Source: Hyphomicrobiales bacterium (lineage in GTDB: Bacteria > Pseudomonadota > Alphaproteobacteria > Rhizobiales > Beijerinckiaceae). Taken from it: a DNA stretch of 64,000 bases. Below the pieces are notes generated by a model. The model was not told where the DNA came from and did no database searches. It saw only the letters and a program-made list of their open reading frames with translations. The stretch covers positions 91,796 through 155,795 of the forward strand of contig UCLR01000017.1 in the NCBI GenBank assembly GCA_900473415.1, written 5' to 3'. Below are positions 17,549 to 26,660 of the stretch, in pieces. Every line of letters begins with the position of its first letter. The first letter of the stretch is position 1. A program made the translations under genes and the position numbers.

Positions 17549-17858
17549 GACGAGTCTTGCGGGTCGGGGGGCCCGGAAACGGTTGTTGGAAAGCCGCCGA
17601 TGGTTTTCGGCGGCTTTTTTCTTGCGCACTGCATAGTGGCGAAGCGGTTGGAGAGCCGCGCCGCTATTCCCGGCCCGTCACTCCGCAAAGTGAAGAATGA
17701 CGGGGTGCCGCGCCAACCTCCTGACAGGGCATGGCCGGAGCCAGCGGCCCTCGGCGGGGATAAGCCATCTCGGTGCTTGCGAGCACAGAATATAGGAATA
17801 TGATCCCATCATCTGCCGAGTGAAGATCTTTTGCTCGATCGGAAAATGGGAACATATC
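17549..17858. other. 310-base intergenic region after mucR
   Basis: The first 70 bases hold the mucR terminator (17591-17620). An imperfect palindrome with 7-bp arms (CCCGTCA at 17674-17680, TGACGGG at 17698-17704) resembles a decayed half of the REP-like family found elsewhere in the window. The last 80 bases are AT-richer and should carry the promoter of the DnaA-like gene. No further ORF is convincing. Confidence 0.5.
17591..17620 (+). terminator. Rho-independent terminator of mucR
   Basis: A 10-bp stem, AAGCCGCCGA with TCGGCGGCTT (17591-17600 and 17607-17616), a 6-base loop and a run of six T (17615-17620). It lies 43 bases past the mucR stop. Confidence 0.9.
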
Positions 17859-18227
17859 ATGAACAATTTTGACCCGCACCCGGAAAGTGCTTTGCGCGCC
17901 GCAGCCGGGGCGCGCTTGGCCGAGACGGCCATTGCGGCGGCGGCTCGCGTTCCGCTAGCCCGACTGCGCGCTGCGAGACGGGGCTGCCGACCCATCGCCC
18001 GGGCGCGACAGACTGCGATGTATCTCGCCCATGTCGCTTTCGGGCTGAGCCTGACGCGTGTCGGCATCTGCTTCGGGCGCGACCGCACCACCGTCCGCCA
18101 TGCCTGCGCGCTGATCGAGGACCGCCGGGACGATCCACGGCTCGAGTTCGGGCTGACGGCTCTCGAAGCGGGGCTGCTGGCCGTAATGGCCGAACTGGAG
18201 ACCAGGCAGGCGGAGGCGCGTCGATGA
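17859..18227 (+). CDS. Small protein consisting of a DnaA domain-IV-like DNA-binding fold
   Basis: 122 residues. Residues about 46-92 match the C-terminal (domain IV) DNA-binding part of DnaA: ARQTAMYLAHVAFGLSL, then GICFGRDRTTVRHAC, which corresponds to the DnaA signature helix that reads DnaA boxes. The His before the TTV of DnaA is Arg here. There is no AAA+ ATPase domain, so it cannot act as an initiator itself. It could compete for DnaA boxes or work as a stand-alone regulator. The ATG at 17859 is preferred to an in-frame GTG at 17820. The stop overlaps the next gene by 4 bases. mucR lies upstream but is separated by a terminator. Confidence 0.8.
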   Translation: MNNFDPHPESALRAAAGARLAETAIAAAARVPLARLRAARRGCRPIARARQTAMYLAHVAFGLSLTRVGICFGRDRTTVRHACALIEDRRDDPRLEFGLTALEAGLLAVMAELETRQAEARR

Positions 18228-19015
18228 CGACCGAACAATCCCGCAAGGACGCCGCCCGCTTGCTTCGGCATCTCGCTGGCGAGGGCTGCTACGGCATCGT
18301 CTCGCCGCTCGGCTGCGGCCGCATCGCGCTCTATCGGCAGGTCAAGGGTACGAGCCTCGGCGCCGGCTATGTGCCGGCGGAAACTGTCGAAGCGCTAATG
18401 GAGCAGGGTCTCGTTGCCTGGTCCGGAACCGAACCGGGGGGGCGGCTCGTCCTCCTGCACGCCGCCGCGCAGTCCGAATCGGCGCCAACGGTCTCGGCGG
18501 TGACCGAAGCCGTGCCCGCCCCGGCCATGGACGAGCGCGAAAGCCCGCTGCTCTGGCTGCATCGCCGTCCCGGCAAGGATGGCAGGCCTCAGATCAGTGA
18601 TGCGGAATTCGCGGCGGGCGAGCGCTTTCGCGCCGATATCACCTTGGCGCAGATGCTGCCGCGCACGACCATGAACTGGGACGCGGCGCTGACGCCCGGG
18701 GAGCGAGGGGCGGGGCCGCGCGACGCCGCCGGAGCATCCGACACGGCGCTCGCCGCGCGCCAGCGGGTCAGGCTCGCCTGCGAGCGGCTGGGGCCGGAAC
18801 TGTCCGGCCTCGCCATCGATGTCTGCGGCTTCCTCAAGAAGCTCGATCTGGTCGAAAAGGAGCGCCGCTGGCCGGCGCGTTCGGCCAAGGTGGTGCTGCG
18901 CGTCGCGCTGGCAACGCTGGCGACGCATTACGGGCTGGACCGCCGCGCACGGCCGGGCATCGTCAGGGCCTGGCAGGGGGAGGGCGCCCGTCCGGCGCTG
19001 TTCCCGCCGGCTTGA
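18224..19015 (+). CDS. DUF6456 domain protein
   Basis: 263 residues. The segment from about residue 105 (ESPLLWLHRRPGKDGRPQIS, then FAAGERFRADITLAQMLPR) is the DUF6456 signature, a conserved alphaproteobacterial domain without known activity. The C-terminal part (about 180-245) is helical and could be DNA-binding. The N-terminal 60 residues resemble a winged-helix arrangement (DAARLLRHLAGEG, then a short hairpin with Gly and Arg). The overlap ATGA with the DnaA-like gene shows translational coupling, which suggests the two act together. Function unknown; a regulatory role is inferred from context only. Confidence 0.75.
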   Translation: MTTEQSRKDAARLLRHLAGEGCYGIVSPLGCGRIALYRQVKGTSLGAGYVPAETVEALMEQGLVAWSGTEPGGRLVLLHAAAQSESAPTVSAVTEAVPAPAMDERESPLLWLHRRPGKDGRPQISDAEFAAGERFRADITLAQMLPRTTMNWDAALTPGERGAGPRDAAGASDTALAARQRVRLACERLGPELSGLAIDVCGFLKKLDLVEKERRWPARSAKVVLRVALATLATHYGLDRRARPGIVRAWQGEGARPALFPPA

Positions 19016-19042
19016 GTTGTGAGGGGCGCGACGTCTTGCCGG

Positions 19043-19471
19043 TTACGCGCCCGCGGCGGCGCGGGCGTCGCTCTTGATCCGGTCGATCATGGAGCGCACG
19101 CCGTTGGAGCGCTGCGGCGTCAGATGGGCAGCGAGCCCGAGGCGCTCATAGATCGCGAAGGCGTCCGTCGCGGCGATCTCCGAGGCTTGCCGCCCAGAGA
19201 AGATCGCCAGCGCAAGTGCCACGAGGCCGCGCACGATATGGGCGTCACTGTCGCCGAGGAAATGAAGCCGCGCCTGCGGTCCGGGTCCGCCTTCGCGCCG
19301 CGATTCCAGCCAGACCTGGCTGGCGCAGCCGCGCACCTTGTTGGCGTCGTTGTGAGCCTCTTCCGAAAGCGGCTCGAGGCTCTTGCCCAGCTCGATCAGG
19401 TAGCGATAGCGGTCGTCCCACTCGTCGAGTAGTTCGAAATTGGCGACGATCTCGTCGAGAGCTGTTGTCAT
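19043..19471 (-). CDS. sufE: SufE-family sulfur acceptor
   Basis: A 142-residue SufE protein that takes persulfide sulfur from the cysteine desulfurase SufS for Fe-S cluster assembly. The acceptor Cys is in KVRGCASQVWL near residue 49. Other family blocks are EWDDRYRYLIELG near 16 and DSDAHIVRGLVALAL near 75. The ATG at 19471 gives the normal length; the extension to 19594 is unrelated. No other suf gene is in the window, so it is separated from the main suf operon. It is convergent with the DUF6456 gene. Confidence 0.9.
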   Translation of the reverse strand: MTTALDEIVANFELLDEWDDRYRYLIELGKSLEPLSEEAHNDANKVRGCASQVWLESRREGGPGPQARLHFLGDSDAHIVRGLVALALAIFSGRQASEIAATDAFAIYERLGLAAHLTPQRSNGVRSMIDRIKSDARAAAGA

Positions 19472-19550
19472 GTCCTGCCTGGCCGGCTGCCCCTTCTGAT
19501 CGGGAGCCGGCGCGACCTCTTCCCGCGACCGGCGGGCGCTCGTCAAGCAA

Positions 19551-19817
19551 TCAACGCGTGGCGGCCTTCGGAGTTGCGGTCGCCGCGGCCGCATTCAGCA
19601 CGCGCTCGCGCATCGCCGGGTCGAGCCCGGCCAGGATCTGGGCCGCCTCACGCGCCGCCGTCAGGCTGCCGGCCATGCCGCGAGCCCCGGCCTCGGCGGT
19701 CTCGACCGCTTGCCGCACGCTCTGCGGCAGCGCCGCCTCGGTCGACCTGCCGCTATGGACCGGCGAGTTCCATGCGATCACGCCGATGATCGCGACCTTG
19801 CGCAGCAGATGGGCCAT
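19551..19817 (-). CDS. Small hypothetical protein with N-terminal hydrophobic segment
   Basis: 88 residues, not recognised with certainty. The start MAHLLRKVAIIGVIAWNSPV forms a short hydrophobic stretch that could be a signal anchor. The rest is Ala-rich and amphipathic. It lies 79 bases upstream of sufE in the same direction and could share its transcript. The reading frame and codon use look real, and GGAGAT precedes the ATG. No function can be given. Confidence 0.55.
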   Translation of the reverse strand: MAHLLRKVAIIGVIAWNSPVHSGRSTEAALPQSVRQAVETAEAGARGMAGSLTAAREAAQILAGLDPAMRERVLNAAAATATPKAATR

Positions 19818-20145
19818 CTCGATCTCCTTCACCGGCGGGCTCCAACGCGCCGGATGAGAGGAGCCTAGAACCGAACCCGAAAAAATCGCGTCATTCCGAA
19901 TGCTCAAATGCAACGCGAATTGCAGGGCCGATCTTCAGTTTCCGTTCACCCTGCCGCGAACATGCCCCCGACCGGGGGAACGGCGATCGTTTCGATATAA
20001 ACATATGGGAAACAACATAAAATTCTAGCGTTCATCCCCAGCAGCGTCGCTGGGTCTACGATCGCTTTAAGTCCCGCTTAAACCGCGCGTGGCGTGATGG
20101 GCAGGCGGGCGTCCGGTCCGCACGAGTTTGGGTGTTGCGTTCGGT
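19818..20145. other. 328-base divergent promoter region
   Basis: This region lies between the small hypothetical gene (minus) and the DivJ-like kinase (plus). It contains the short palindrome CCCCC-GACC-GGGGG at 19965-19978, an AT-rich stretch at about 19995-20035, and an exact CtrA-consensus site at 20067-20081. An in-frame TTG at 20128 could extend the kinase by 6 residues. No additional ORF is convincing. Confidence 0.6.
20067..20081. promoter_or_regulatory. CtrA-type box upstream of the DivJ-like kinase
   Basis: The sequence is TTAA-N7-TTAA, the consensus binding site of the cell-cycle response regulator CtrA. It is also a true palindrome: TTTAAG, 5 bases, CTTAAA (20066-20082). It ends 64 bases before the kinase ATG. 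In a genome of about two-thirds GC, an eight-position A/T match in an intergenic region is rare by chance. Binding by CtrA is inferred. Confidence 0.65.
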
Positions 20146-21957
<1,812 letters not shown>

Positions 21958-21971
21958 GACGAGCCTGAATC

Positions 21972-22565
21972 ATGTCCGTCACCATGGCCGCCCGCGCCCC
22001 CTCCGGCGCTTCCCTGTCCGCCCCCGTCCGGCGCCGCCCCCAGCCGGCGCGTCGCCGCGCTTCCTGGCTCGGCCGGATCATACGCGCCGTCGAGCGCCGG
22101 CCGGGCCGCGCCGTGCTGTTGCTGGCGTTCGGCGCCGTCTCCGTTGCCATCATCGCCAATGCCCTGATGCTGCAGAAGGTGCGCCACCCCGCGCCGATGC
22201 TCTCGGCGGCGCCCGCCACGCCGGCGCGCGCGCCGCTGGAGCGCCGCGCCGAGCCTGCTGCCGCGCCCGCCATCGGAACGACCCCCTCGCCGGCCGGCCA
22301 ACCCCTGCTGCCGCCGGTCCGCCCGGACGATCTCTCGCATGCGCAGGCCCCTCGCGATGGCGCGCCGCGCCCACCGGCGCCGGTCGGCGCTAGCGCGCCG
22401 CGAACGGCTCAGCCCGCCGCTGCCTCGGCTCCGCGCGCGGCGCCTGCACCGGTTCGCGATCCCATCGCCGACCTGATCAACGGCACCGATCTGCGCCCGC
22501 CTGCGGAGATCCGCGGTGCTGCCGGCCGCTCCGCCGCTGCGCCGCGCCGAACGGCAGAGAACTGA
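21972..22565 (+). CDS. Single-pass membrane protein with Pro/Ala-rich tail
   Basis: 197 residues, starting 15 bases after the kinase stop and so probably co-transcribed. A strongly basic N-terminus (residues 18-46) is followed by one helix, about 47-66 (AVLLLAFGAVSVAIIANALM), then KVRHPAPML and a Pro/Ala/Arg-rich, probably disordered tail. The tail ends at RDPIADLINGTD plus about 35 residues. Proteins I recall in this position in related bacteria carry a peptidoglycan-binding domain after such a segment, and none is present here. Basic-inside topology puts the tail in the periplasm. Function unknown. Confidence 0.65.
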   Translation: MSVTMAARAPSGASLSAPVRRRPQPARRRASWLGRIIRAVERRPGRAVLLLAFGAVSVAIIANALMLQKVRHPAPMLSAAPATPARAPLERRAEPAAAPAIGTTPSPAGQPLLPPVRPDDLSHAQAPRDGAPRPPAPVGASAPRTAQPAAASAPRAAPAPVRDPIADLINGTDLRPPAEIRGAAGRSAAAPRRTAEN

Positions 22566-22584
22566 CCATGAGCCGCGCTGATCC

Positions 22585-22920
22585 ATGGCGCGCCTGACCA
22601 GCGATTTCTGGGTCTCGGCCTATCTGCGCCAAGCGGCGTTTGACGGGCTCGTCGCAGTGCTGCGCCGCCGCGGCGCACGCGAGGCCGGTGTGATCTTCGT
22701 CAAGCTCGACCGGCTCGACGGCACGGCCGCGCTTTATGGCCCGGCGCCGCAGGCGCTGGCCGAGGACGATGGCGAGCGCCGCTTCCAGCTCCTGATCGAC
22801 TCGGATCCGCTCACGGTCGAGGATCGCGTCGCGCGCGAACTGCGCTTCGACAGCGATCTCTGGCTGGTCGAGATCGAGAACCGCGTCGGCGATCCGCGCC
22901 TGGCGCTGGTGGAAGGCTAG
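22585..22920 (+). CDS. DUF1491 family protein
   Basis: 111 residues of DUF1491, a short alphaproteobacterial family of unknown function. Signatures are DFWVSAYLRQ near residue 6, RRRGAREAGVIFVKLDRLDG near 27 and DLWLVEIENR near the end. It follows the anchored protein by 19 bases and probably ends the kinase transcript. It is soluble by composition. A REP-like element starts 30 bases after its stop. Confidence 0.85.
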   Translation: MARLTSDFWVSAYLRQAAFDGLVAVLRRRGAREAGVIFVKLDRLDGTAALYGPAPQALAEDDGERRFQLLIDSDPLTVEDRVARELRFDSDLWLVEIENRVGDPRLALVEG

Positions 22921-22949
22921 AGCGTGCTTGTTTTCGCACAGAACCACCG

Positions 22950-23045
22950 CGTCATCCCGGACAAGCGGCTTTAGCCGCGCCGATCCGGGATCCATCGTAG
23001 GACGCTGAGCCTTACGATGGATCCCGGGTCAAGCCCGGGATGACG
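22950..23045. repeat. REP/BIME-like element 2 (variant)
   Basis: It begins CGTCATCCCGG and ends CCGGGATGACG, so the outer arms are inverted repeats as in the other copies, but the stem is CCCGG rather than CTCGGG. An inner long inverted repeat (GGATCCATCGTA and TACGATGGATCC) adds a third arm. It sits between the convergent DUF1491 and DUF2336 genes and may act as a terminator for both. Confidence 0.75.
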
Positions 23046-23084
23046 TCGTGTTTCCTCAGAAAATCAGCAGGCTCTCGATTCGCC

Positions 23085-24218
23085 TCAGCCGCGCTCGCGC
23101 CGCGGGCCGATCCTGCCGAGCATCTCGGACATCGCCGGCTGCGCCTCCGGGCGCGCGCTGCCGGTTCGTGCCGGCGTGCCGCTCGGGTCCATGGCGGGCT
23201 GGTGCCGGCCCTGGCGCTGGGACGGCGCGCCGGACATCCCGACGATCTGCATCACGAGCCTGAAGGCGACGGCCGGCTTCACCATCCGCATCAGCGCGAC
23301 CAGCGCGAAGATGCGCTCCACTGAATGGGCGGCCTCGTCGCCGAGCCGGATCAGGAAGCGCGTTGCTTCCTCGACGCTGACGCCGCTCGCGATCAGGCTG
23401 AGCGCAGCGAGCTCGCGGGAAGGATCGCGCGCGATCGCATGCGCGAGCCCAGAGCCGCTGCCGAGATGGGCGGCGATGGCGCCAAAAGCCCCGTCACGGT
23501 CCTCCCCGGCCACGGCGAGCCAGCCCTGGAAGGTCGCGTTCGGCACTAGCGGCAGCCTCTCGCCGGGATGCAGCGCCTCGCGCGCCATCAGCGAATCGAG
23601 AATGGCCAGGCGACGTTCCGCGCCGGCGCGCAGGAAGAGCGGCGCGCGCTCCAGATTGGAAAGGTCGTCGCGCGCCAGGAGGCCGGGCTGGTAGGCCGGG
23701 TCCGTGCGGGCGCGCCCAATCAGCATCTCGACGGCTGCGCGTGGCAAGGGCGCCCGCGGATTGCCGATCAGCGCGAGGTCGAGCGAACGGCTCCCGAGCG
23801 AGATCAGCATGAGCACGGCCGTCCCGGTGAGATCCGTACGGGCGGCCAACGCCACGCGTGTCGGCGCGTCACCCAGCTCGGCGAACTGCTCGATCTCGGT
23901 CGGGGAGAGGGGCATGCCATGGCGCACCAGTTCGGCGAGCACGGCGCCGCCGCGGTCCGCCAGCGCCGCCAGGACGGGCGGCGGGCTATGCGGCCAGCCG
24001 GCGAGCTTGCGCGCCAGGATCACGGCGGTGGCCTCGTCGATCCTCGGAATCAGCGCGAGCGCCATCTCGGCGAAGGCGGCGAGATCCCCCTGCGGCGGCA
24101 GCGGCGTCGACATCAGGAGATCGGCCGTGACGCGCAGCGAGACCTGGCTCAGATCGAGGCCGCCATCGCGCGCGAGGCGGGCGAGGTCGGCGAGTTCCTG
24201 GGAAATATGAGCGGGCAT
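23085..24218 (-). CDS. DUF2336 domain protein
   Basis: 377 residues, all-helical and rich in Ala, Leu and Arg. It matches the DUF2336 layout: paired helices with repeated ADL/LA-R patterns (for example DAPTRVALAARTDLT near 117) and a central domain with ARDDLSNLERAPLFLRAG near 190. The family is alphaproteobacterial and its function is unknown. The last 45 residues are Gln/Pro/Arg-rich and likely disordered. Its promoter region contains an exact CtrA-type box 50 bases before the start and a GATTC (CcrM-type GANTC) site at 24241. These support cell-cycle control. Confidence 0.8.
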   Translation of the reverse strand: MPAHISQELADLARLARDGGLDLSQVSLRVTADLLMSTPLPPQGDLAAFAEMALALIPRIDEATAVILARKLAGWPHSPPPVLAALADRGGAVLAELVRHGMPLSPTEIEQFAELGDAPTRVALAARTDLTGTAVLMLISLGSRSLDLALIGNPRAPLPRAAVEMLIGRARTDPAYQPGLLARDDLSNLERAPLFLRAGAERRLAILDSLMAREALHPGERLPLVPNATFQGWLAVAGEDRDGAFGAIAAHLGSGSGLAHAIARDPSRELAALSLIASGVSVEEATRFLIRLGDEAAHSVERIFALVALMRMVKPAVAFRLVMQIVGMSGAPSQRQGRHQPAMDPSGTPARTGSARPEAQPAMSEMLGRIGPRRERG

Positions 24219-24267
24219 CGTGGTGCGGACCGTGAAGTGTGATTCAGGTCAAATTATCCCCGGAGTT

Positions 24268-24283
24268 TTAAGGCCACGTTAAC
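24268..24283. promoter_or_regulatory. CtrA-type box upstream of DUF2336
   Basis: TTAA-N7-TTAAC, an exact match to the extended CtrA consensus. It lies 50 bases before the DUF2336 start on the minus strand and 109 bases before the small plus-strand gene at 24392. A GANTC methylation site (GATTC, 24241-24245) lies between it and DUF2336. Either flanking gene could be the target. Confidence 0.65.
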
Positions 24284-24391
24284 CATGGCTGGTCCTGATG
24301 TTTCTTGAGGGCCCGCGACTCAAGGCGGCGGGCCGCGTGCATTGGCAGGGCTCTCGCGATCGCAACTCTGGCGCTGGATAGGAGGCGCTTC

Positions 24392-24601
24392 ATGGCCGTC
24401 GTCATCCCCTTCGCGTCGCAGAGGCGCTCACCGCAGGATCGCTCCTGCCCCTTTCCGCGCCAAACGGCGGAGATCCTGTTCTTCACCGGCGTCCGCTACG
24501 AGAGGATGGCGGAGGCGCAGCCACCGAAGGCCAAGGCTCCGGGCCGCCGGCTCGCCCGCAAAGTCGCAAGTCGCAAGGCCTCCCGCAGGCAGCCTGCGTG
24601 A
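24392..24601 (+). CDS. Small basic protein, coupled to a lipoprotein gene
   Basis: 69 residues, starting after an excellent AGGAGG. It has an N-terminal VVIPFASQRR and the motif ILFFTGVRYERM at residues about 28-39, followed by a Lys/Arg/Ala-rich tail. I recall short alphaproteobacterial proteins with a similar FTGVRYER block, of unknown role. The stop (TGA 24599-24601) overlaps the GTG start of the next gene by 4 bases, so the two are translationally coupled. A longer frame from 24305 lacks a ribosome site. Confidence 0.65.
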   Translation: MAVVIPFASQRRSPQDRSCPFPRQTAEILFFTGVRYERMAEAQPPKAKAPGRRLARKVASRKASRRQPA

Positions 24602-25362
24602 GCAATCCGGCGACCGGCATTGTCTTGGCCCTGTCTTCAGGGCTCGCCCTGACCGCCTGCACGGCAACGGACGGCGATTTAGGCCGGCCGCGCCCGACGG
24701 TCTGGTCCCAGATCGTCGTCCCGCAGGCAGGCTTCTGGTCCGCGACGGCGCGCGGCGAGCAGGCGTCCTATTTCCGCCTGACCGATGACGAGGAGCAGAT
24801 GCGCGATCGCGCCTGGCGCTTCGTCATGCCGGGACATGAGCTGAGCGTTTTCCAGGGCGAGCTTGCGAACCTCGCCCATGCGCGCGTCCTGCCGGCCATC
24901 GCCGCGGCGGGGAATGTCTCGGACTATTTCAACGCGCTGACCTCGACGTCCTTCGCCTCGCAGGCCTCGCGCTACAATCGGCTGGCGGAAGACGCCAATG
25001 CCGACCGGCTGCTGATCGGCCCGTTCCGGGCCAATGCGAACCGCGTCGTCACCATGGACCGCGTCCGCATGCGCGCCGCCGAGGCTTCGCCCGACGCCGC
25101 CGGCAAGCAGGAGCCGGCCATGGCGCGGGTGGTCGAGAACGAGGGGCTCATCCTCTGGGTCTGCGAGCGCGTCGATTTCCGGATCAGGAGCTATCGCTAT
25201 GCCCTGACCAATCTGGTGGTCGAGATGCCGTCGCGCGAAGCGGTCCGGGCCGAGCGCGCCATCATGGCGCTGGAGGCCGAGGCCGGCCCGCTCTGCCGCC
25301 AGATGCCGCTCAATGGGGCGTTCCGCGAGGGCGACAAGCGCCCGGCGGTCTACAAGGGCTGA
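24598..25362 (+). CDS. Putative lipoprotein of unknown function
   Basis: 254 residues from a GTG. An N-terminal hydrophobic stretch ends in the lipobox LTAC (Cys20), so it should be lipidated and exported. The mature part is mixed alpha/beta without a family I recognise. It contains one CER and one PLC segment, whose cysteines could pair. It is coupled by overlap to the 69-residue gene and is convergent with the DUF1254 gene 8 bases away. Function unknown. Confidence 0.7.
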   Translation: MSNPATGIVLALSSGLALTACTATDGDLGRPRPTVWSQIVVPQAGFWSATARGEQASYFRLTDDEEQMRDRAWRFVMPGHELSVFQGELANLAHARVLPAIAAAGNVSDYFNALTSTSFASQASRYNRLAEDANADRLLIGPFRANANRVVTMDRVRMRAAEASPDAAGKQEPAMARVVENEGLILWVCERVDFRIRSYRYALTNLVVEMPSREAVRAERAIMALEAEAGPLCRQMPLNGAFREGDKRPAVYKG

Positions 25363-25369
25363 GCCGGCC

Positions 25370-26011
25370 TCAATTCGCCAGCCCGCATTCGACGCTCTTG
25401 GCCAGTGCTTCCGCATCGGCCCTGTCGGAGGGCAGGCGCACGAGGACGCGGGCGACGATCAGCCCCTGCTCGGTGTCGGAGACGACGCGCAGCTCCCGGC
25501 TCGTCTCGCCCTCCTCGTCTTCCGCGATGCGTTCGTCGCGTTGCGCCTCCGTCATCACCAGGAAGTCGAGCACCCCGCGGATCGCGGCGCGGTCGGTGAT
25601 GGCGTAGACGACGCCGCCACCCTGCCGGTGCAGTGTCAGCCCGAGCGGCAGCGTGCCGGTCCGCGCCACGATCCGCATCGGCCCGGCCGAGAGATCGTAG
25701 CTGCACACCGCCGTGACCACGTTCGGATCGAGTTCCCGCAACGTCGGCAGCCCGCGCGCATTGCCCGGCGTCGGGACCAGCTCGGCATGGCCCTCGGCGC
25801 CGAGGTCGCGATAGGCGTGCGCGGCATCGCGCTGCGAAAGGGTAGGGATGACGAGGATCGTGACGATATGGACGATGCCCGCGAGAATGAGGCCGGCCAA
25901 TGTCGTCATCAGGAAGCGCGCGAGGCCGCTCCTGAGCCTCGCCCGCCAGCCGATGGCGGGCAATGGCACGGCCGGTGGCGGCTCGGCCATATCGTGCCCG
26001 ACCGCGCTCAT
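25370..26011 (-). CDS. DUF1254 domain membrane protein
   Basis: 213 residues. One membrane helix lies at about 35-58 (MTTLAGLILAGIVHIVTILV), followed by a DUF1254-type domain with RDAAHAYRDL near 62, LRELDPNVVTAVCSYDLS near 92 and a mixed alpha/beta remainder. In other bacteria DUF1254 and DUF1214 are halves of one long protein. Here they are two overlapping genes (ATGA at 26008-26011), with the DUF1214 half first. Envelope location is predicted; function unknown. Confidence 0.75.
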   Translation of the reverse strand: MSAVGHDMAEPPPAVPLPAIGWRARLRSGLARFLMTTLAGLILAGIVHIVTILVIPTLSQRDAAHAYRDLGAEGHAELVPTPGNARGLPTLRELDPNVVTAVCSYDLSAGPMRIVARTGTLPLGLTLHRQGGGVVYAITDRAAIRGVLDFLVMTEAQRDERIAEDEEGETSRELRVVSDTEQGLIVARVLVRLPSDRADAEALAKSVECGLAN

Positions 26012-26583
26012 CGGCAGTCGATCCGCGTGATGCGCGGCAGGTTCGTGGCGCGCGTCTCGCCGGTCTGGCTCGATATCGGCGTGTCGTAGAGCCGCAGGCG
26101 GACCTGGAAGCGTCCGCTCGCGGGAAGGGGCAGCCAGTTTCCGGCCTCCGGCGTGGAGGAAGAGACGATCGACAGCCCTCCATCCTCGGGTCTGACGATC
26201 TCGGCATCGGTGAAGGAGGCGCGCTCCAGCGGCAGGCGGAAGGGCAGGCCGTCGCCATCGGTGATGCCGATGGTCCAGCCGCGCGTGGTCGGCGTTGCCC
26301 CGCTCAGGAGATAGCGGCAGCGCCCGTCGAGCGCCTGGCCGTTGTCGTCGCGCTCGGCGATTAGCTCAAGTCCTTCGCCGGAGCCCAGCGGCAGATGCAC
26401 GCCGCGCGAGAGATAGGCACGCATATAGGGATTGATGGCGCGGCTGCCGCTGGCCGGCCAGGCCGTCCATGGCCCGACCTCGACCTTGCCGAGGACAGGC
26501 CGCCCCGCGATGGCCCAATGCGCCGAGCCCAGGCCGAGACCGGCCCCGAGCGCGAGAATATAGGCGAGATCGAAAATCCGCAC
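26008..26583 (-). CDS. DUF1214 domain protein
   Basis: 191 residues with an N-terminal hydrophobic segment (residues 7-24, probably a signal anchor). The family pattern follows: AINPYMRAYLSRGVHLPLG near 49, ERDDNGQALDGRCRYLLSG near 77 and a C-terminal FQVRLRLYDTPI. It is the upstream partner of the DUF1254 gene, with a 4-base overlap. The split pair is typical of Hyphomicrobiales. An envelope role is likely, but the activity is unknown. Confidence 0.75.
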   Translation of the reverse strand: MRIFDLAYILALGAGLGLGSAHWAIAGRPVLGKVEVGPWTAWPASGSRAINPYMRAYLSRGVHLPLGSGEGLELIAERDDNGQALDGRCRYLLSGATPTTRGWTIGITDGDGLPFRLPLERASFTDAEIVRPEDGGLSIVSSSTPEAGNWLPLPASGRFQVRLRLYDTPISSQTGETRATNLPRITRIDCR

Positions 26584-26660
26584 GTCTGCTTGCGAGCCTT
26601 GGCGAGAATCCCCCGGCAGCGAATTGACCCGCCACTCCGGCGGCCGTCAACCACAGTGGC

